DNA of 64,000 nucleotides from Xylaria sp. FL1777. Lineage: Eukaryota; Ascomycota; Sordariomycetes; Xylariales; Xylariaceae. A program made the translations under genes and the position numbers. The notes under the pieces were generated by a model. The model did no database searches. It saw only the letters and a list, made by a program, of their open reading frames with translations, and was not told the DNA's origin. The stretch covers positions 152,651-216,650 of the forward strand of contig MU400585.1 in NCBI GenBank assembly GCA_022578965.1, written 5' to 3'. Positions 1 through 10,970 of the stretch are shown in pieces. Positions within the stretch are counted from its first letter, which is position 1. Each line of letters opens with the position of its first letter.

Positions 1-1514
1 GTCTCGCTTCCTGGTGCTCAGTAAATTTTCCATCCTCTCCATTCCCCCTAAATAAGGTACTAGGTGGAGATGAGGGTCCGGGATGAACAGATTCGGGAAG
101 TGATCCTTGGATTCGTGTCGTGGGTGTAATTGTGGCAAGGGCGGAGGATGCTCGACGGAAGTGAACACGAGGCTTTCGTCTGTCGTTCCCGCCGAAGAAT
201 GGGCTACAAGGACGTTTGGACATTTTCCCAACTTCCCTGGATCTGTCATCCTCCGGCGGCGCCTCCACAAAAAATACTTTTCGTTTTTCTGTTCTTGAGG
301 TGGTGAATCGCTGGTATCAGAGAATACGGGCGGATAAACCATCCCTTTGGTTTTAATAGAAGGATCTTGACAATTCATATTTGGTAGAACTTTATGAATA
401 ATGGTGTCTGTCGACCGGTCGTTTCGAAGATCAGGCTTGGATGGCCCGGTAATCTCAGAATTACCAGAGGGGCCAACGAGTTTGGGCTGATTTCTCACAG
501 ATCCTGCTTTGGAATCAGATGGACGTGAGAAATTGCGAATGGAAGCGGCGGCGACAGCCTCGTCAGAACCTACAATGAATAGTTAGCCAAGAGCTAGAAA
601 CCAAGACGACAGTCACACTCACTGCCTCCGACTTTGCCACTTTTCAGTGACTGTGGAATCGGACTTAAATCTGGCTCAGCGGCTGACGACCAACGCCGCC
701 TATGTTGGCTCCACGTTGGAAACTCTTGGTGCAAGTGACGAAGTTCCTCTTTAGCATGTTCCATCTTTTCAAGCTTCGACTGTCCCTTTTGCAATAAAAT
801 CCTCTCTCTCTCTGTTTCTTCTTCCAGCTTGGCCTTTTCGTAGGCAATCTTGGCAGTCGTCTGCCTCCGTGATAATTCTGCCAGCCGGTTCTTGATAGAA
901 GGCGGAGTGGCTTCCGAGCTCACTGTGTTAGTAGGTGTAAGTACCGCAAACTCACCCGAGTATGGGTCTGCACCTTGAACGCCGAGCCAATCTCCACTTT
1001 CCTTTAGGCTCCGACGATGTTTCCGTCTGTCTTCCTTAGTCTTGAGCACATCACGAATCTCATCCGTTGTTAGGGGATGCGACTTGCTATGCTGCCCCTG
1101 TGAGGAAAGCTCGGGCACTAGTGGTTCTAGTGGCTTTGGCGGCCGGGCAAGTCTAAGACTGGGCGTACGCTGAGGAATATGGGGGGATCGGCCTCGCCCG
1201 TCACGTAATCGAGAGCGGCCTCGCTGTGTACTCCAGCTACGGCCCTTATGATGCTGGTGGCTAGTGCTTCCTCTAGACGGAGAGGACCGGAGTGACCGCT
1301 CTTGGGCCAAATTCCATTCAGTCAAATCGTTGGGGTCGATGCCTAAGTCGACGTAGGCGGAGTCGCTGTCGCTTGTGATGTCATGGCTACGGACTGTGCC
1401 ACCCTGTTCCGCGCGATGGCTTGGGAGAAGCCTGCTGAAGAAACCAGAAAGTGAAATTTGCCGTTCGCTCGATGGCAAGCCATTGCGAGCGGTTACGTCC
1501 TTGACCATACTCAC
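1..1514 (-). CDS. Unrecognised coiled-coil protein, 3' end outside the window
   Basis: Two exons on the minus strand. Exon 1 is 1514-623. A GTGAGT donor starts at 622, a CTAAC branch point is visible, and a GTAG acceptor leads into exon 2 from 569. Exon 2 stays open to base 1, so at least 486 residues are encoded and the C-terminus is missing. The N-terminal half is polar and rich in Ser, Arg and Pro, with an SR-like stretch around residues 75-115. A charged helix rich in Glu, Lys and Arg at about residues 225-275 looks like a coiled coil. The exon 2 part is low-complexity. No signal peptide or membrane segment is seen. The motif SGDWLGVQGADP near residue 180 looks like a conserved core, but I cannot name the family. 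The reading frame and intron are well supported; the function is unknown. Confidence 0.75.
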
Positions 1515-2306
1515 GCCCCTGAGAACTTAGGGTGTGTGGGCGTGGAAGCAAATAAACAACGGGGCGTAGTAGGACATACAGGCAGACAGGCACCCGAGCC
1601 GGTATCCGATATTGCAGAAGAAATTAAGATGCAAAGGCACGGACAAACTCTGTCTCGGCGTGTTCTTGGATTGTTGGGAAGGCTACCCGGCAGCCACGAG
1701 GCTTTGAGGGAAAAGCCGCCTGTAATTCGGTTAATGACGGTTGCTCTGCCCCGGAAAGTATGACGCATTCGTGGAATAAGTAAGGCAAAGTCAACAACTG
1801 CCAAGTATATAAATGGACCGAATCGAGAGTCAGCAACACACCCAGACAGGAGCATTGGGGAAGGTCTAACGTTGGTCATTTACGGTTGGAGAGAGATTCT
1901 TATTCACCCAGCACAAAGCATCTAGTATAATGTTCAAGGTGAAGTGAGCAGTAGAAAGGGTTAGAGTTTAAAGTCCCGAATCCCAGCACTATTAGCTTAT
2001 GTATTCCGCCATCATATCTATGTAGACACTTTGGTTCAAGTGCCATACCAACGTCGAGCAAACAAGCATTCTAGGTTCAATTCCCTCGCAACAGGTGCCA
2101 CCTTAACCCATGAAACAATATGATCAGTTAAATACAACAAACTCCTGACCCATGAACCATCGAAACGCCGTAAATGCAAATGCTCCTCTGCTATGAAAAG
2201 TTGGCTAAGTGGCGGTCCGTAGTCAGCTCGCTTACGACAGCCTCGACGTGGCTATATGACCAAGCCCCTAAGTACATCCATACAACATGCCCATACACCA
2301 ACTAGC
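1515..2306. other. Intergenic, no gene seen
   Basis: Spacer between the start of the coiled-coil gene (1514) and the 3' end of NUR1 (2307), both on the minus strand. It should hold the promoter of the former and the 3' UTR of the latter. Short open frames overlap each other in several frames and show no family features. Confidence 0.6.
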
Positions 2307-3818
2307 CTACTGAAACATGGAAGGGTATCTCTCATAGGAAGCTTGCCTTCGGCCCCAAGCGTCAGAAGTGGGAGGGTTGAAAGTTGCGACGGCACCCGTG
2401 CTTTTCCTTGGGCCTTTCATTGGGGTAGAGCTACGGTCTCTCTGGGATGACTGGTACTGTTCCAGTTGGGCCATTTCCCCATTATTGCGGGGAGATCTGA
2501 ATTCGAGTTCTCCAAGGCTTGGAGCCTTCTTGAGAGGTGAATTCGGGTGATTCATTACTCCCAAGTACCCTCCACTCCCTGTACCGGTAGAGGTGTACGC
2601 CACCGACTGACTTGTGCCTTCTCTTAATGGCGTAGGTCCAGGAGTGCTTCTTCGTGCTGGCTTAGCTGAGAGCATTCGGCTTCGAATCTCACCGCCAAAC
2701 TGACCTAGTTGTCTTGTGGCAACAGGTGGCGTAAATAGTGCCGGGTTCATTGTGTTATTAATGTGTTTTGAGCCCGTATGGTCGGGGTCGATATGCTTCG
2801 TATAATTCGGGTTGGGGCGAGTCTTGAAACCTCTGCGAAGCTGCACAGTAGGTGTACCAACCTCGACAAAGTCGGTGTCGTTACCGAAGTCGTCTCTAGC
2901 AAATTGGGTCCCTGCATCCCGAACAGTTGGATACATGAGAGGGTGAACAAGTTTGGTGTCATATTCGTGCATGACTTCTTTCTGAATAACCGAAGAATCC
3001 TTGTTCTGTTGCGAAAATCTGCACTGGAATAGTATAAGCTGAACGGATAGGATGACTTGGAGAACAAGGCAGTTGAAGACGGTAACGCTCGGCCGCGTGT
3101 CGAGTGGCGCCAGGGGGAGGAACATCATGTAAACTAGAATGTGGCCGGGGCCGAATAGACAGAACAGACGCAGGGAGATTGGTAGAGGATCCCACACGGA
3201 TATCTCCCAGACATCACGAGTACTATCCGGATGCGCTCTCGACTCGGCGCTTTCGGAGCTCATGACGTCGGCCAGCAGCCGTAGTGGCGAGGACGAAACG
3301 GGCGACGATTGTACACGGACGCGGCGAGCAGAGTGTGTTTCCGGCTTCTTCTCGACATCAGCTTCGAAGAGTCGATATTTACGCGTTCGGTACATGGTAT
3401 AGTAGGCGTTGACAGTGGAGAAGCCGATGAGAAACCAGACGATTGCGCCGATCTACACATATCACGAGATATTGTTAGCAACATACAACTTTCGCGTTCA
3501 TTTTCAAGGCCCCTGTCACATCTTTGCCGCAGCTGCCACCGCAGCCATGCTGCCCTACTTCTTACTTACCAGGTAAGCTAGCCAGCCGGCAGTGCTCGCA
3601 CCATCCTCGAATACAGGGTCCGCGACGCGAGTGCCGCCACTATTGGCCCGCGCGATCAGGAAAGCGAAGTTCATAGCTAGGCCGAGCTGTGTGCCGACCG
3701 TCTTGGAGCTCCAGTCATGCGTCTCGATCTCTTCGGAGAGCCACAGTAGGAAATCCATGGGGTTCAGCATGGCCTTGACGCGTTCCGCGAACGGCCTCTT
3801 TCGAACTAGCCGCGGCAT
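2307..3818 (-). CDS. NUR1: Nuclear rim protein 1 (Nur1 family)
   Basis: Two exons: 3818-3570 and 3452-2307. The donor is GTAAGT at 3569, the branch point GCTAAC, and the acceptor GTGTAG before 3452. The product is 464 residues. The N-terminus MPRLVRKRPFAERVKA followed by LLWLSEEIET is the signature start of the fungal Nur1 family. Hydrophobic segments lie at about residues 45-60, 75-100, 150-170 and 178-198, and the intron falls in the second. The middle motif NPNYTKHIDP and NNTMNPALFTPP are also typical. The C-terminal part, about residues 290-464, is disordered. In yeast, Nur1 sits in the inner nuclear membrane with Heh1 and helps tether and silence rDNA; the role here is inferred from family membership. 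It is divergent from VMA7 across about 630 bp. Confidence 0.9.
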
Positions 3819-4447
3819 CGTTCTGGAGCTGCGTTGTTATTACCTGGTAACAACAACTAGCACGTGTAAGCACATGTGGATTTCGACGATGAGTTGCTCG
3901 CCGTAGGCCAGACAGCTCGTGAACCGTAGTATAGACACCTCTGCGCCTCGTCCTAGGTCGTCGAATCGTGGGTGAAGAACTCCTAAGTGCACTGTATTGA
4001 AGCGCGATGCGTCGTGGAGGGAGCTGTACGTGTAAGAAAATATCCATGGATTGCAGGGGTTGTGGTTGCTGGGTACATAAACGTAAATAGGCACCTAGGT
4101 AGGTACCTACATACGTACCTTTTGCCCTAGGCAGTACCCCAGGCATGTAGTGACAAGTTATACGTACTAGTACCTCACGCTAGGTACCTAGCCTACCTAC
4201 CTAAGGTACTGTAAGTAGGTAGGATATGTACCTATGTAGATTAGGTAGTATGTACCCAGCTACCCACATATAGGGTAGGTAGGTGCCTTCTAGATCCCAC
4301 CCTAGCACTTCTATCCATCTGGAGACCTACACCACACCCTGTGAAGCTCGACCTACGGACCGTGTTAGACATCACATATCTGCCCGACTTCTCGCGCCGC
4401 ATTCGACCTAGAAACCCTTTAAACCCCGCCGAAAGCAATCACCCACC
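3819..4447. promoter_or_regulatory. Divergent promoter region between NUR1 and VMA7
   Basis: This 629-bp spacer separates two start codons pointing away from each other, so it must hold both promoters. Its middle, about 4090-4290, is dominated by TACC/GGTA tracts with many overlapping CCTAGG and GGTACC palindromes. No clear TATA box was identified. Confidence 0.55.
4090..4290. repeat. TACC/GGTA-rich tract
   Basis: Dense run of TACC, CCTA, GGTA and TAGG words in both orientations, so the tract is nearly self-complementary. The same vocabulary recurs in other intergenic regions, near 6955-7000, 11365-11400, 11665-11755, 16555-16660, 16793-16830, 17065-17135, 33145-33260 and 47985-48295. Confidence 0.7.
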
Positions 4448-5114
4448 ATGGCTGCGTCCCAAGCAGACTACAAGGACCGACAATTTCTAGCAGTCATTGG
4501 AGATGAGGTACGTGGGCTAGCAAGCAGTGCAATCCATCTAGCTTACAAACTACGTGATCAAGGACTCGGTAACAGGTCTACTACTGGCCGGCATTGGCGT
4601 AAGTCTTAGGATTTAAATGGCTAGCTCTACGTCTCCTAGAAATCTAGCCAAGAGAAGAGAATAGAGGATACCAAACAGAATAGTTGACGGTGGCATCTAC
4701 TTAGCACGTCACCAGTCCCCCCGACTCGCAGAAGAACTTCCTAGTCGTCGACAGCAAGACGGAGACGTCCGCGATCGAAGCAGCCTTCGAAAGCTTTACG
4801 ACACAGCGCAAGGACATTGGTATCGTGCTGATCAACCAACATGTTGGTCTTCCCTATCATCACTTCCACCTCTATCCCACTCTCGCGCGCGAGGTCTTGG
4901 CTCTCCATTTACACAAGCAGTTGTCGCTGGCGCCATGGAGCATCGAGATGTTAACGGAGATGATTGGCTTTAGGTTGCAGATAAGATCAGGCACCGTATC
5001 GACACATATACAGCTGCCTTCCCGACCATTCTCGAGATCCCTAGTAAAGAGCACCCATACGACCCGGAAAAGGATAGCGTATTAAGGAGAGTGCGGCGTC
5101 TGTTTGGAGAATAG
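4448..5114 (+). CDS. VMA7: V-type proton ATPase subunit F
   Basis: Four exons: 4448-4507, 4563-4598, 4705-4842 and 4974-5114, coding for 124 residues, the usual length of the family. All joins preserve the frame. The peptides [46 protein letters not shown] and the C-terminal [10 protein letters not shown] are diagnostic of Vma7. Exon 2 is only 36 nt, a 12-codon mini-exon. Subunit F sits in the V1 central stalk and couples ATP hydrolysis to rotation in the vacuolar proton pump. Intron 3 has donor GTTGGT and acceptor TTTAG; intron 1 has donor GTACGT. The start codon follows CACC in good Kozak context. Confidence 0.95.
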
Positions 5115-5675
5115 AGGGCATGAGCCGAAGTCCAAAGCATCAGAAACAGCTACGGACTCTATAATTAAGACTTCTTCGTGCACGACATTAATTAAAACGG
5201 GTACTGGCCGAATGATCGGGGATGGGCTTGTGTTCCAGTTCATGTGTACTATTATATTCCAGATTAGGGATTCCGGCACATGATCTATCCAATCTAGGCA
5301 GTATATTGCTGCAAGAGAGACAAACCAGACATTTCACGAAGGCAGGTCACGGTAGAGGGACATAAGCCTACTCGTGAATAATATTAAAACTTTAGATACA
5401 ATATCAAAGCCTTTATCACAACCGATTGCCGTGACGCCAATAAGGAAACGACAACACCGGATAATACCGCAGGATTGATACTGTGGGGAAAGAAACCGTG
5501 TAAATTGATATTACCACAGATATAGATCTTGTAACCCTCCTAACATGGTCCAACAGCCCACGCAAAGGGATTCTGTGGAATTGGCCACGCATGCATCGTC
5601 GAAGTCATCATGATGATGGAATAGGCTAGCCTGCTTCTCAATTTCATGCATCGTCCTACGCGCAGGGCATCAAAC
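5115..5675. other. Convergent 3' spacer, no gene seen
   Basis: The 3' ends of VMA7 (+) and NPC2 (-) face each other here. The sequence is moderately AT-rich and only short unconvincing frames are present, so it probably holds the two 3' UTRs and polyadenylation sites. Confidence 0.6.
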
Positions 5676-6518
5676 TTATAAATCATTGACTGATTCGATA
5701 GCCTCAGAAGACTTCTTCAATCCAAACGTTACGGAGGCCTCCAGACAGGTGATGGGTGTGTCGTCAGCGTTGTAGACATCGGCAAAGACGTTATAGGTTC
5801 CCTATGACAGTGAGGGTCAGTAAATCCATGCCAAAAAGCCAAATACCTAGATTCATATCGATGTTCCATCGAAGACGGAAGGGTTTAAGGAACAGGAGTT
5901 GGAGCAAAACATACAGGCGGGACCTCCTTGGGGATCTCAACAGCCTTGGTGATAGACAGCACCCCCTTCTCAATAGGGCATTTGAGGTCGACGTTCTCAA
6001 CTTGATCACACAGGTCGACGGTGGTGCTAACGATGCGGATCAAGCCAAACTTGACAACTAGTTTAACATAGGCGTCCTTCTCGATGGCCTCGAAGACGGT
6101 ACCAGTGGCATGGATAACAAGCGTAGTGCCTCTATACTCGAATACTTTGTTAGCTACTCGTCCTTTCATAGTGCTCGGTCTATAGCTCCAGGGCTCAAGC
6201 TGCTCTTTCGTATCCTGAGATAGTTCCTTCTACGTGCTTGAGCCAGGCTACCAGGCAACCTCGTCTTATCGGCAAACAGACCGCAGGTGACAGAAGAAAC
6301 GATAGGACGTACGACTCAGGTGGGTTGGGTAGCAAGTCGACTCTTTCGATGCGCACGACGTCCCTTGCATGATCCCGGTCACAGAACTGTAGAGGCGAGT
6401 CGCCAGGGACCTTCTGGCCGTCATTCACGGTAACATCAGCTGTACCAAACCAGCTGCCTGCCGCAACAAGGTTGCTGGCAGACAGCGCAATGATGCACGC
6501 GACGGAGAAGAGTCTCAT
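5676..6518 (-). CDS. NPC2: Phosphatidylglycerol/phosphatidylinositol transfer protein, NPC2 / ML domain
   Basis: Three exons: 6518-6313, 6131-5915 and 5801-5676, giving 182 residues. Donors are GTACGT and GTATGT; the first intron has a GCTAAC branch point. The N-terminus, about residues 1-20, is a signal peptide. The mature part starts with FGTADVTVNDGQKVPGDSPL, the classical opening of fungal NPC2-like proteins. The ML domain follows with DLCDQVENVDLKCP and ends with ITCLEASVTFG. Cysteines are placed as in the family for disulfides. The family binds sterols and phospholipids in the vacuolar or secretory lumen. The last exon was found by splice signals and matches the expected C-terminal strand. 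The start follows a short CT-rich leader. Confidence 0.93.
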
Positions 6519-7635
6519 TGTTGCTTCTTTCTCACAAATATTGGAATGGAGGAGTGCCGGGGTGACGGAGGAGGGTCGTCGATTCGATTTTCTTAATTCG
6601 GAGAGGGAGTGGACGGTCGCTTCTCGAAGGCTACAGTGTTAATAAAAGGAAGTTCCGTCGATGATGGAATGCAGGGAGAGATGATAAGTGTGACTTAAGT
6701 ACCTACTGGTGATAGAGAGATAGGTACGGTAGACGACATTCAATGCCCTCGGTCACTACCCATGTACCTATTGCGTAGAGGAATGGCGATAATGAGGAGG
6801 CGGCGGTGTCTAGCTGCGTTGCAGTCGGATTAGGATTAGGAAATGTGCTTGGCGACTGGCGTCATGAGACTAGTAGAAGATAATTTTGATTGGCTGAAGC
6901 CCTGGTAAGACTCCCAACAACCGCTATCATACCGCTGTCTTACCGCTGTCTCTAGGTAGGTACTTTATCTAAACATACCTAGGTACTTAGGTACTACCTG
7001 GTTTCAATGTGACAGGTCGTATCAACACAATACTTTTTGTGACACAACAGGTAATAACCAGAAGGTATTTTCAAGCCACTGATATAGGAGTTCTGATAGG
7101 AGACGTCTTATGGTACTTGTGATATTCTTGTATACCGATACTACATGTACATACTTAGATACAGTAAAGGTTAGTTATTTAATATGGTCAACCATGCGCA
7201 CTGATACTAGATCAAAGTTATATATAGTGTGAGGTATGGAGACACATGAAATATTTCATCATTGACCGGGTAATGCTGGGCTTCAAGTTGGCTAAAAGAA
7301 TTGAATATGGTAGCATTGAGTACCTCACTATTAACTATTACAACGTCATCAACCTGGAAAGAAAAATCAAACATAAACAACCTTCGAAGCGTCTCGTCAT
7401 CCGATGGGGTATCAAACCAACACTCCTAATCGATAGATGCCTAGTCCCACCAACAAAATATACCGTCTTTTGAACACGCGGTCCGTTGTAATCCTAACGA
7501 CAATCTCTAACAATACACCATAATGCTGGTGTAACTAAACCTCATATGCGGGCCGTATGGGTGTTTAGTTAATACACCCATATAGTAATGACGTTCCCAT
7601 TAAATTGAGCATTGTGTATGCCCGGGTATCACAGA
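6519..7635. other. Intergenic, hairpin-rich and AT-rich
   Basis: Between the NPC2 start and the DUF221 stop. It contains a TACC/GGTA tract near 6955-7000, an AT-rich middle part and nested inverted repeats at 7514-7582. A 75-codon open frame at 7246-7473 shows no recognisable domain and was not called. Confidence 0.55.
7514..7582. repeat. Nested inverted repeats
   Basis: Three overlapping inverted repeats: TACACCA at 7514-7520 against TGGTGTA at 7527-7533; TAACTAAAC at 7532-7540 against GTTTAGTTA at 7563-7571; and TATGGGTGT at 7556-7564 against ACACCCATA at 7574-7582. The set lies about 55 bp past the stop codon of the minus-strand DUF221 gene, so it could be in its 3' UTR or be a decayed miniature element. 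Confidence 0.6.
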
Positions 7636-10487
7636 TTAGTAGTATATCTTCTCCTCCCACACCGGTGGACGGACAGTTTCCGTGTCCCACTCAAGCTTGT
7701 TCTTATCCGTGAGCGTACAGCCTTCGTCAGTGATAGGAATAACCTTGCTTGTATCATGAACCTCTTCCTTCGAAATACCCAGAGCATCCTCGGGAATCCA
7801 GAGCAGCGGCGTCCCGCTGGTGACTGAGGGTGGGTAGTAGGCATCACGTTCGACCTCGTCAGTGTACACGTTATAGACGCCAACATCGCCATTTGGGACT
7901 AACTTCCGCATCGTGTCGTAGTCGCAATACTGCCATGGCTTGAAAAATTTGGAGAATAGCCCAAGTTTCTTTCCACTAGTTGGTTCATGGGTTGATTCAT
8001 TGGTGATGTTCTCTGTAAGGGACGCCTCCTTGTCACCATTCTCAACAGCACCGATTCTATCACGGGAAGCCTCCTCCTCGGCAAGAGTTCTTGGTAGGTT
8101 ATATAGAAGTGGGTCAATAGCGCTATTGATGGTAAGATGGAACAGAGCGGTGAAGATTAGGAATACGACCATTAGAACAAGTGGGCCAATAGCGACGGAT
8201 GTTCCGAATAAACCAATCATACTCAGCTCTGCAATATAGATACCGGTAAAAAGTTGTTTCAGGGCCCGGGGGTAGATAAGACCGCGGGTATCAACCTGAG
8301 AGTCCGTGACAAAGAAGATGTTGTACCTCCATGCAAGATAGAAGATGGAGATACCGATTGTAGCAAACCCTAACATCAATGGTGCGATGCCTGCATATGT
8401 AATGCCTACAGAATGGTCAATATGCGGTAAAGCCTAGGAAGAGAGGCCAGAACTCACTGATCACTGCGATGTTAGTATAAACGGGTAGGATGCTACCCCA
8501 GGATATGGCGCTCAAGTTCGCCCATTTTGTGTAGAGCGCCCGAGGGGTGCCAGATAAGAATTTATATATCAAAGTGAAGATGATGAAGCCAACAACCTGT
8601 GAGAGTAAACTAGAGGCAATGCCCAGACCCTGAACAATGAAATATGAAATATAGAAGTTGGACGCCTTAGGCAAGTTTTCTGCTAGAAGGCTCGTAACTT
8701 GCTCGGGATGCTCGAAAATCTGATATCCTACAGCTGAGGCGGCAGAAGTCAATGTAGATATCAAGAAGACTTGAACGACTTGAAAGGCAAAGTAGGCATT
8801 CTGTGTAAAGAGCTCAACCCGCGACAGACTTGGCTCTCCAGATAGTTTCGCGCACACTGTCGTCGCATTAGTCATAATGTCAAAGATGACGAGAAGAGAG
8901 AGAGAGAGAGAAGCAAATGAGTGAAAAATGGTTCGGCTAGTGACTTACGTCTCATGACGATAGGGACGAGGGACATTAGAACTGCCAAGAGAACGGATGG
9001 TAGAAGGCCTTGCACAAAACCCAAGATCACCTCAGGTATTAATCCGATCCAATGGAGAAAAAAGATGCTCTGCAGGTACTTGATATTGGAGATGACACCA
9101 ACAACCGCGACAGGAATGGCCCAAAAGATAATGAGAGCGCTGATGAATCCGACGACCGCAAACCTTCGGACCACTCTTTGCCACCATGACACCTTCAGTG
9201 CGCTCCAAACAACTTCACCTGGAGTCACGCCAATATATTTGGGGGTCATCTGTAAAGCCTGGTGATGCGCCAACACTTGGTACGCCGATTCGGCATCAGC
9301 TTGATTAGTGAATTCGACGAAGACGCTGTTGATTTTCTTATATTTTCCGTCGCGGTACTCATCCTGACCTTTCTGCACGGCTGGGATGAGACGCTCAAGT
9401 TCGGTTCGACACCAGGTGATTGTATCGACCTTCTTACCAACTAGTCCTAGGAGTCCGAGCCGGTGGGATGGTCGTTTCTTGGGCGGAACCCATCGAGCAG
9501 CCAAACTTCCTACCTCGTCGTCGGCAGGGGCAATAGCTCTCTCATCGGCAGCGCCTTTTTTCATTCCTTTGATGTGTGCGGCATTGGCCAGCTTAAGCAG
9601 TTTCACCTCAGCCTTCTCGAGTTTCATAGCAACCTTGTCACGCTCCTTAACTAAGTCGTCAAGTTCCTTCGTCTCTCCAGAAATCCACACGTTCTTGACC
9701 GAGTCTCCAAAAACCTTACGTAGTCTGGCTTTGTCGAGGTAACGATCAGGTACAGAAATAAAAAGAACTGTTCGTGAGGAAATTCGGTTGCTGTACATTG
9801 GCGATAAGAGGAACGCCTGACGCAGATTGACGTAGAGAATAGACTCGCGCACAACCATATACATAACAAACCCGTAGAATATCCATGCTACAAATACGTG
9901 AGCATAATACCGGTTGTACTGAGTGTCCTTATCGATATTGGCGTAGGAGAGCAGGTTAAGCTGACTTTGACCTCCTCCACCAGTGGCGTTGACGGGGAAC
10001 AAAACCGGCCAGGTGATGCAGCATCCCACAAAACAAATGACAATAAGGATCTTGAGAAATCGAAGAAACAAATAGGCATCGAGAGACTGGTGTTGGAGCG
10101 GATGGTAGTCGGAAATCCTCCAAAACGCGCCAAACCAATTGAGTAGGCCATTCGGGAGGGTTGGAGACCTCTCGCTACACGACCACGATTTGATAAGCAA
10201 GGCCATACAATGGGAAGATGGGAATAGATAGACGAAGCGAAACTAACCTCTCACGCAAGCTTCCTAAGTAGGTCCTGGGGGCATAGAAGCGTCGATGGCT
10301 CTTACGCAGAACCAAGAAGATGGACAGGTACACAGCGGCGGTAAGTGCCACGGGACCTAGAGTGAGGTACAGACCTGATAGCGACAAGGATAATTAGCAT
10401 CGGCTCAAAAGTTTCAGAGCTCGGCGGTTAAGAGAACATACCCGCGGCGGATGCGTCTGAATCACGCGCTGAGCCGGGCTCGCTCAT
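7636..10487 (-). CDS. CSC1/OSCA-type DUF221 cation channel
   Basis: Five exons: 10487-10442, 10374-10248, 10174-8949, 8856-8458 and 8405-7636, giving 855 residues. Every join keeps the frame and restores family sequence. The order is an N-terminal membrane part, about residues 15-180 with three helices; a cytosolic domain, about 190-390, with the RNA-recognition-like fold of the family and a Lys/Glu-rich helix; a seven-helix DUF221 core, about 395-680; and a C-terminal PHM7-type extension ending in RPPVWEEKIYY, the usual terminus. Key stretches are LMSLVPIVMR, GEPSLSRVELFTQNAYFAF and LPVYTNIAVI. Relatives include yeast Csc1, Rsn1 and Phm7 and plant OSCA1, which are hyperosmolarity- or stretch-gated calcium-permeable channels. 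Which paralogue this is cannot be decided here. The third intron from the 5' end carries a GA microsatellite near 8890-8914. Confidence 0.92.
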
Positions 10488-10800
10488 GCTGGCGAAAACG
10501 ACCCGCGTCGTTGACCTTTGACAACTATTGATTGAAGGAGAGTAGAAGCTCAGAGACCCAAGGCGATGTAGCTCAGGGAGTCTTGATGCGGGTTAGTACC
10601 TATATATGAGTAACTTTCCCAGGGACCAGCAATTGACTGCTGTACCTGTGAATGATAGAGTGAGGGCGGATAAAGAAGTTCGGAGGTTTATGTGTCGGGT
10701 AAGATAGCAAATTAAAAATGCGAAGTGAAGTGATGACGAAATGAAGGGTAATTTACCTACCTGCTAGATATGCATGTCCTTGTTTGTTTTGTCTCAGATG

Positions 10801-10830
10801 GTACCGGTGCTGGTGCTGGTACCGGTGCAG
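10801..10830. repeat. GGTACCGGTGCTGGT minisatellite
   Basis: Short tandem array in which the words GGTACCGGTGC and GGTGCTGGT alternate about three times. It lies about 310 bp upstream of the DUF221 start codon. Confidence 0.6.
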
Positions 10831-10919
10831 GCGTTTAGGTATTTCTCTATCCCTCTCTCCACGTTACGCAGCAGATGTCGGTCCGTGATAGTCAGAATTA
10901 AGTACAGCTCTGCAAATGT

Positions 10920-10970
10920 AGGTGGCTGGCTAGCTGGCTAGCTGTCTAGCTGTACGCTGGCTGTACCTAT
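10920..10970. repeat. GGCTAGCT-type tandem repeat
   Basis: The octamer GGCTAGCT and close variants repeat about five times (GGCTGGCTAGCTGGCTAGCT, then decayed copies). The unit contains the palindrome GCTAGC, so the array can fold on itself. Confidence 0.65.
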
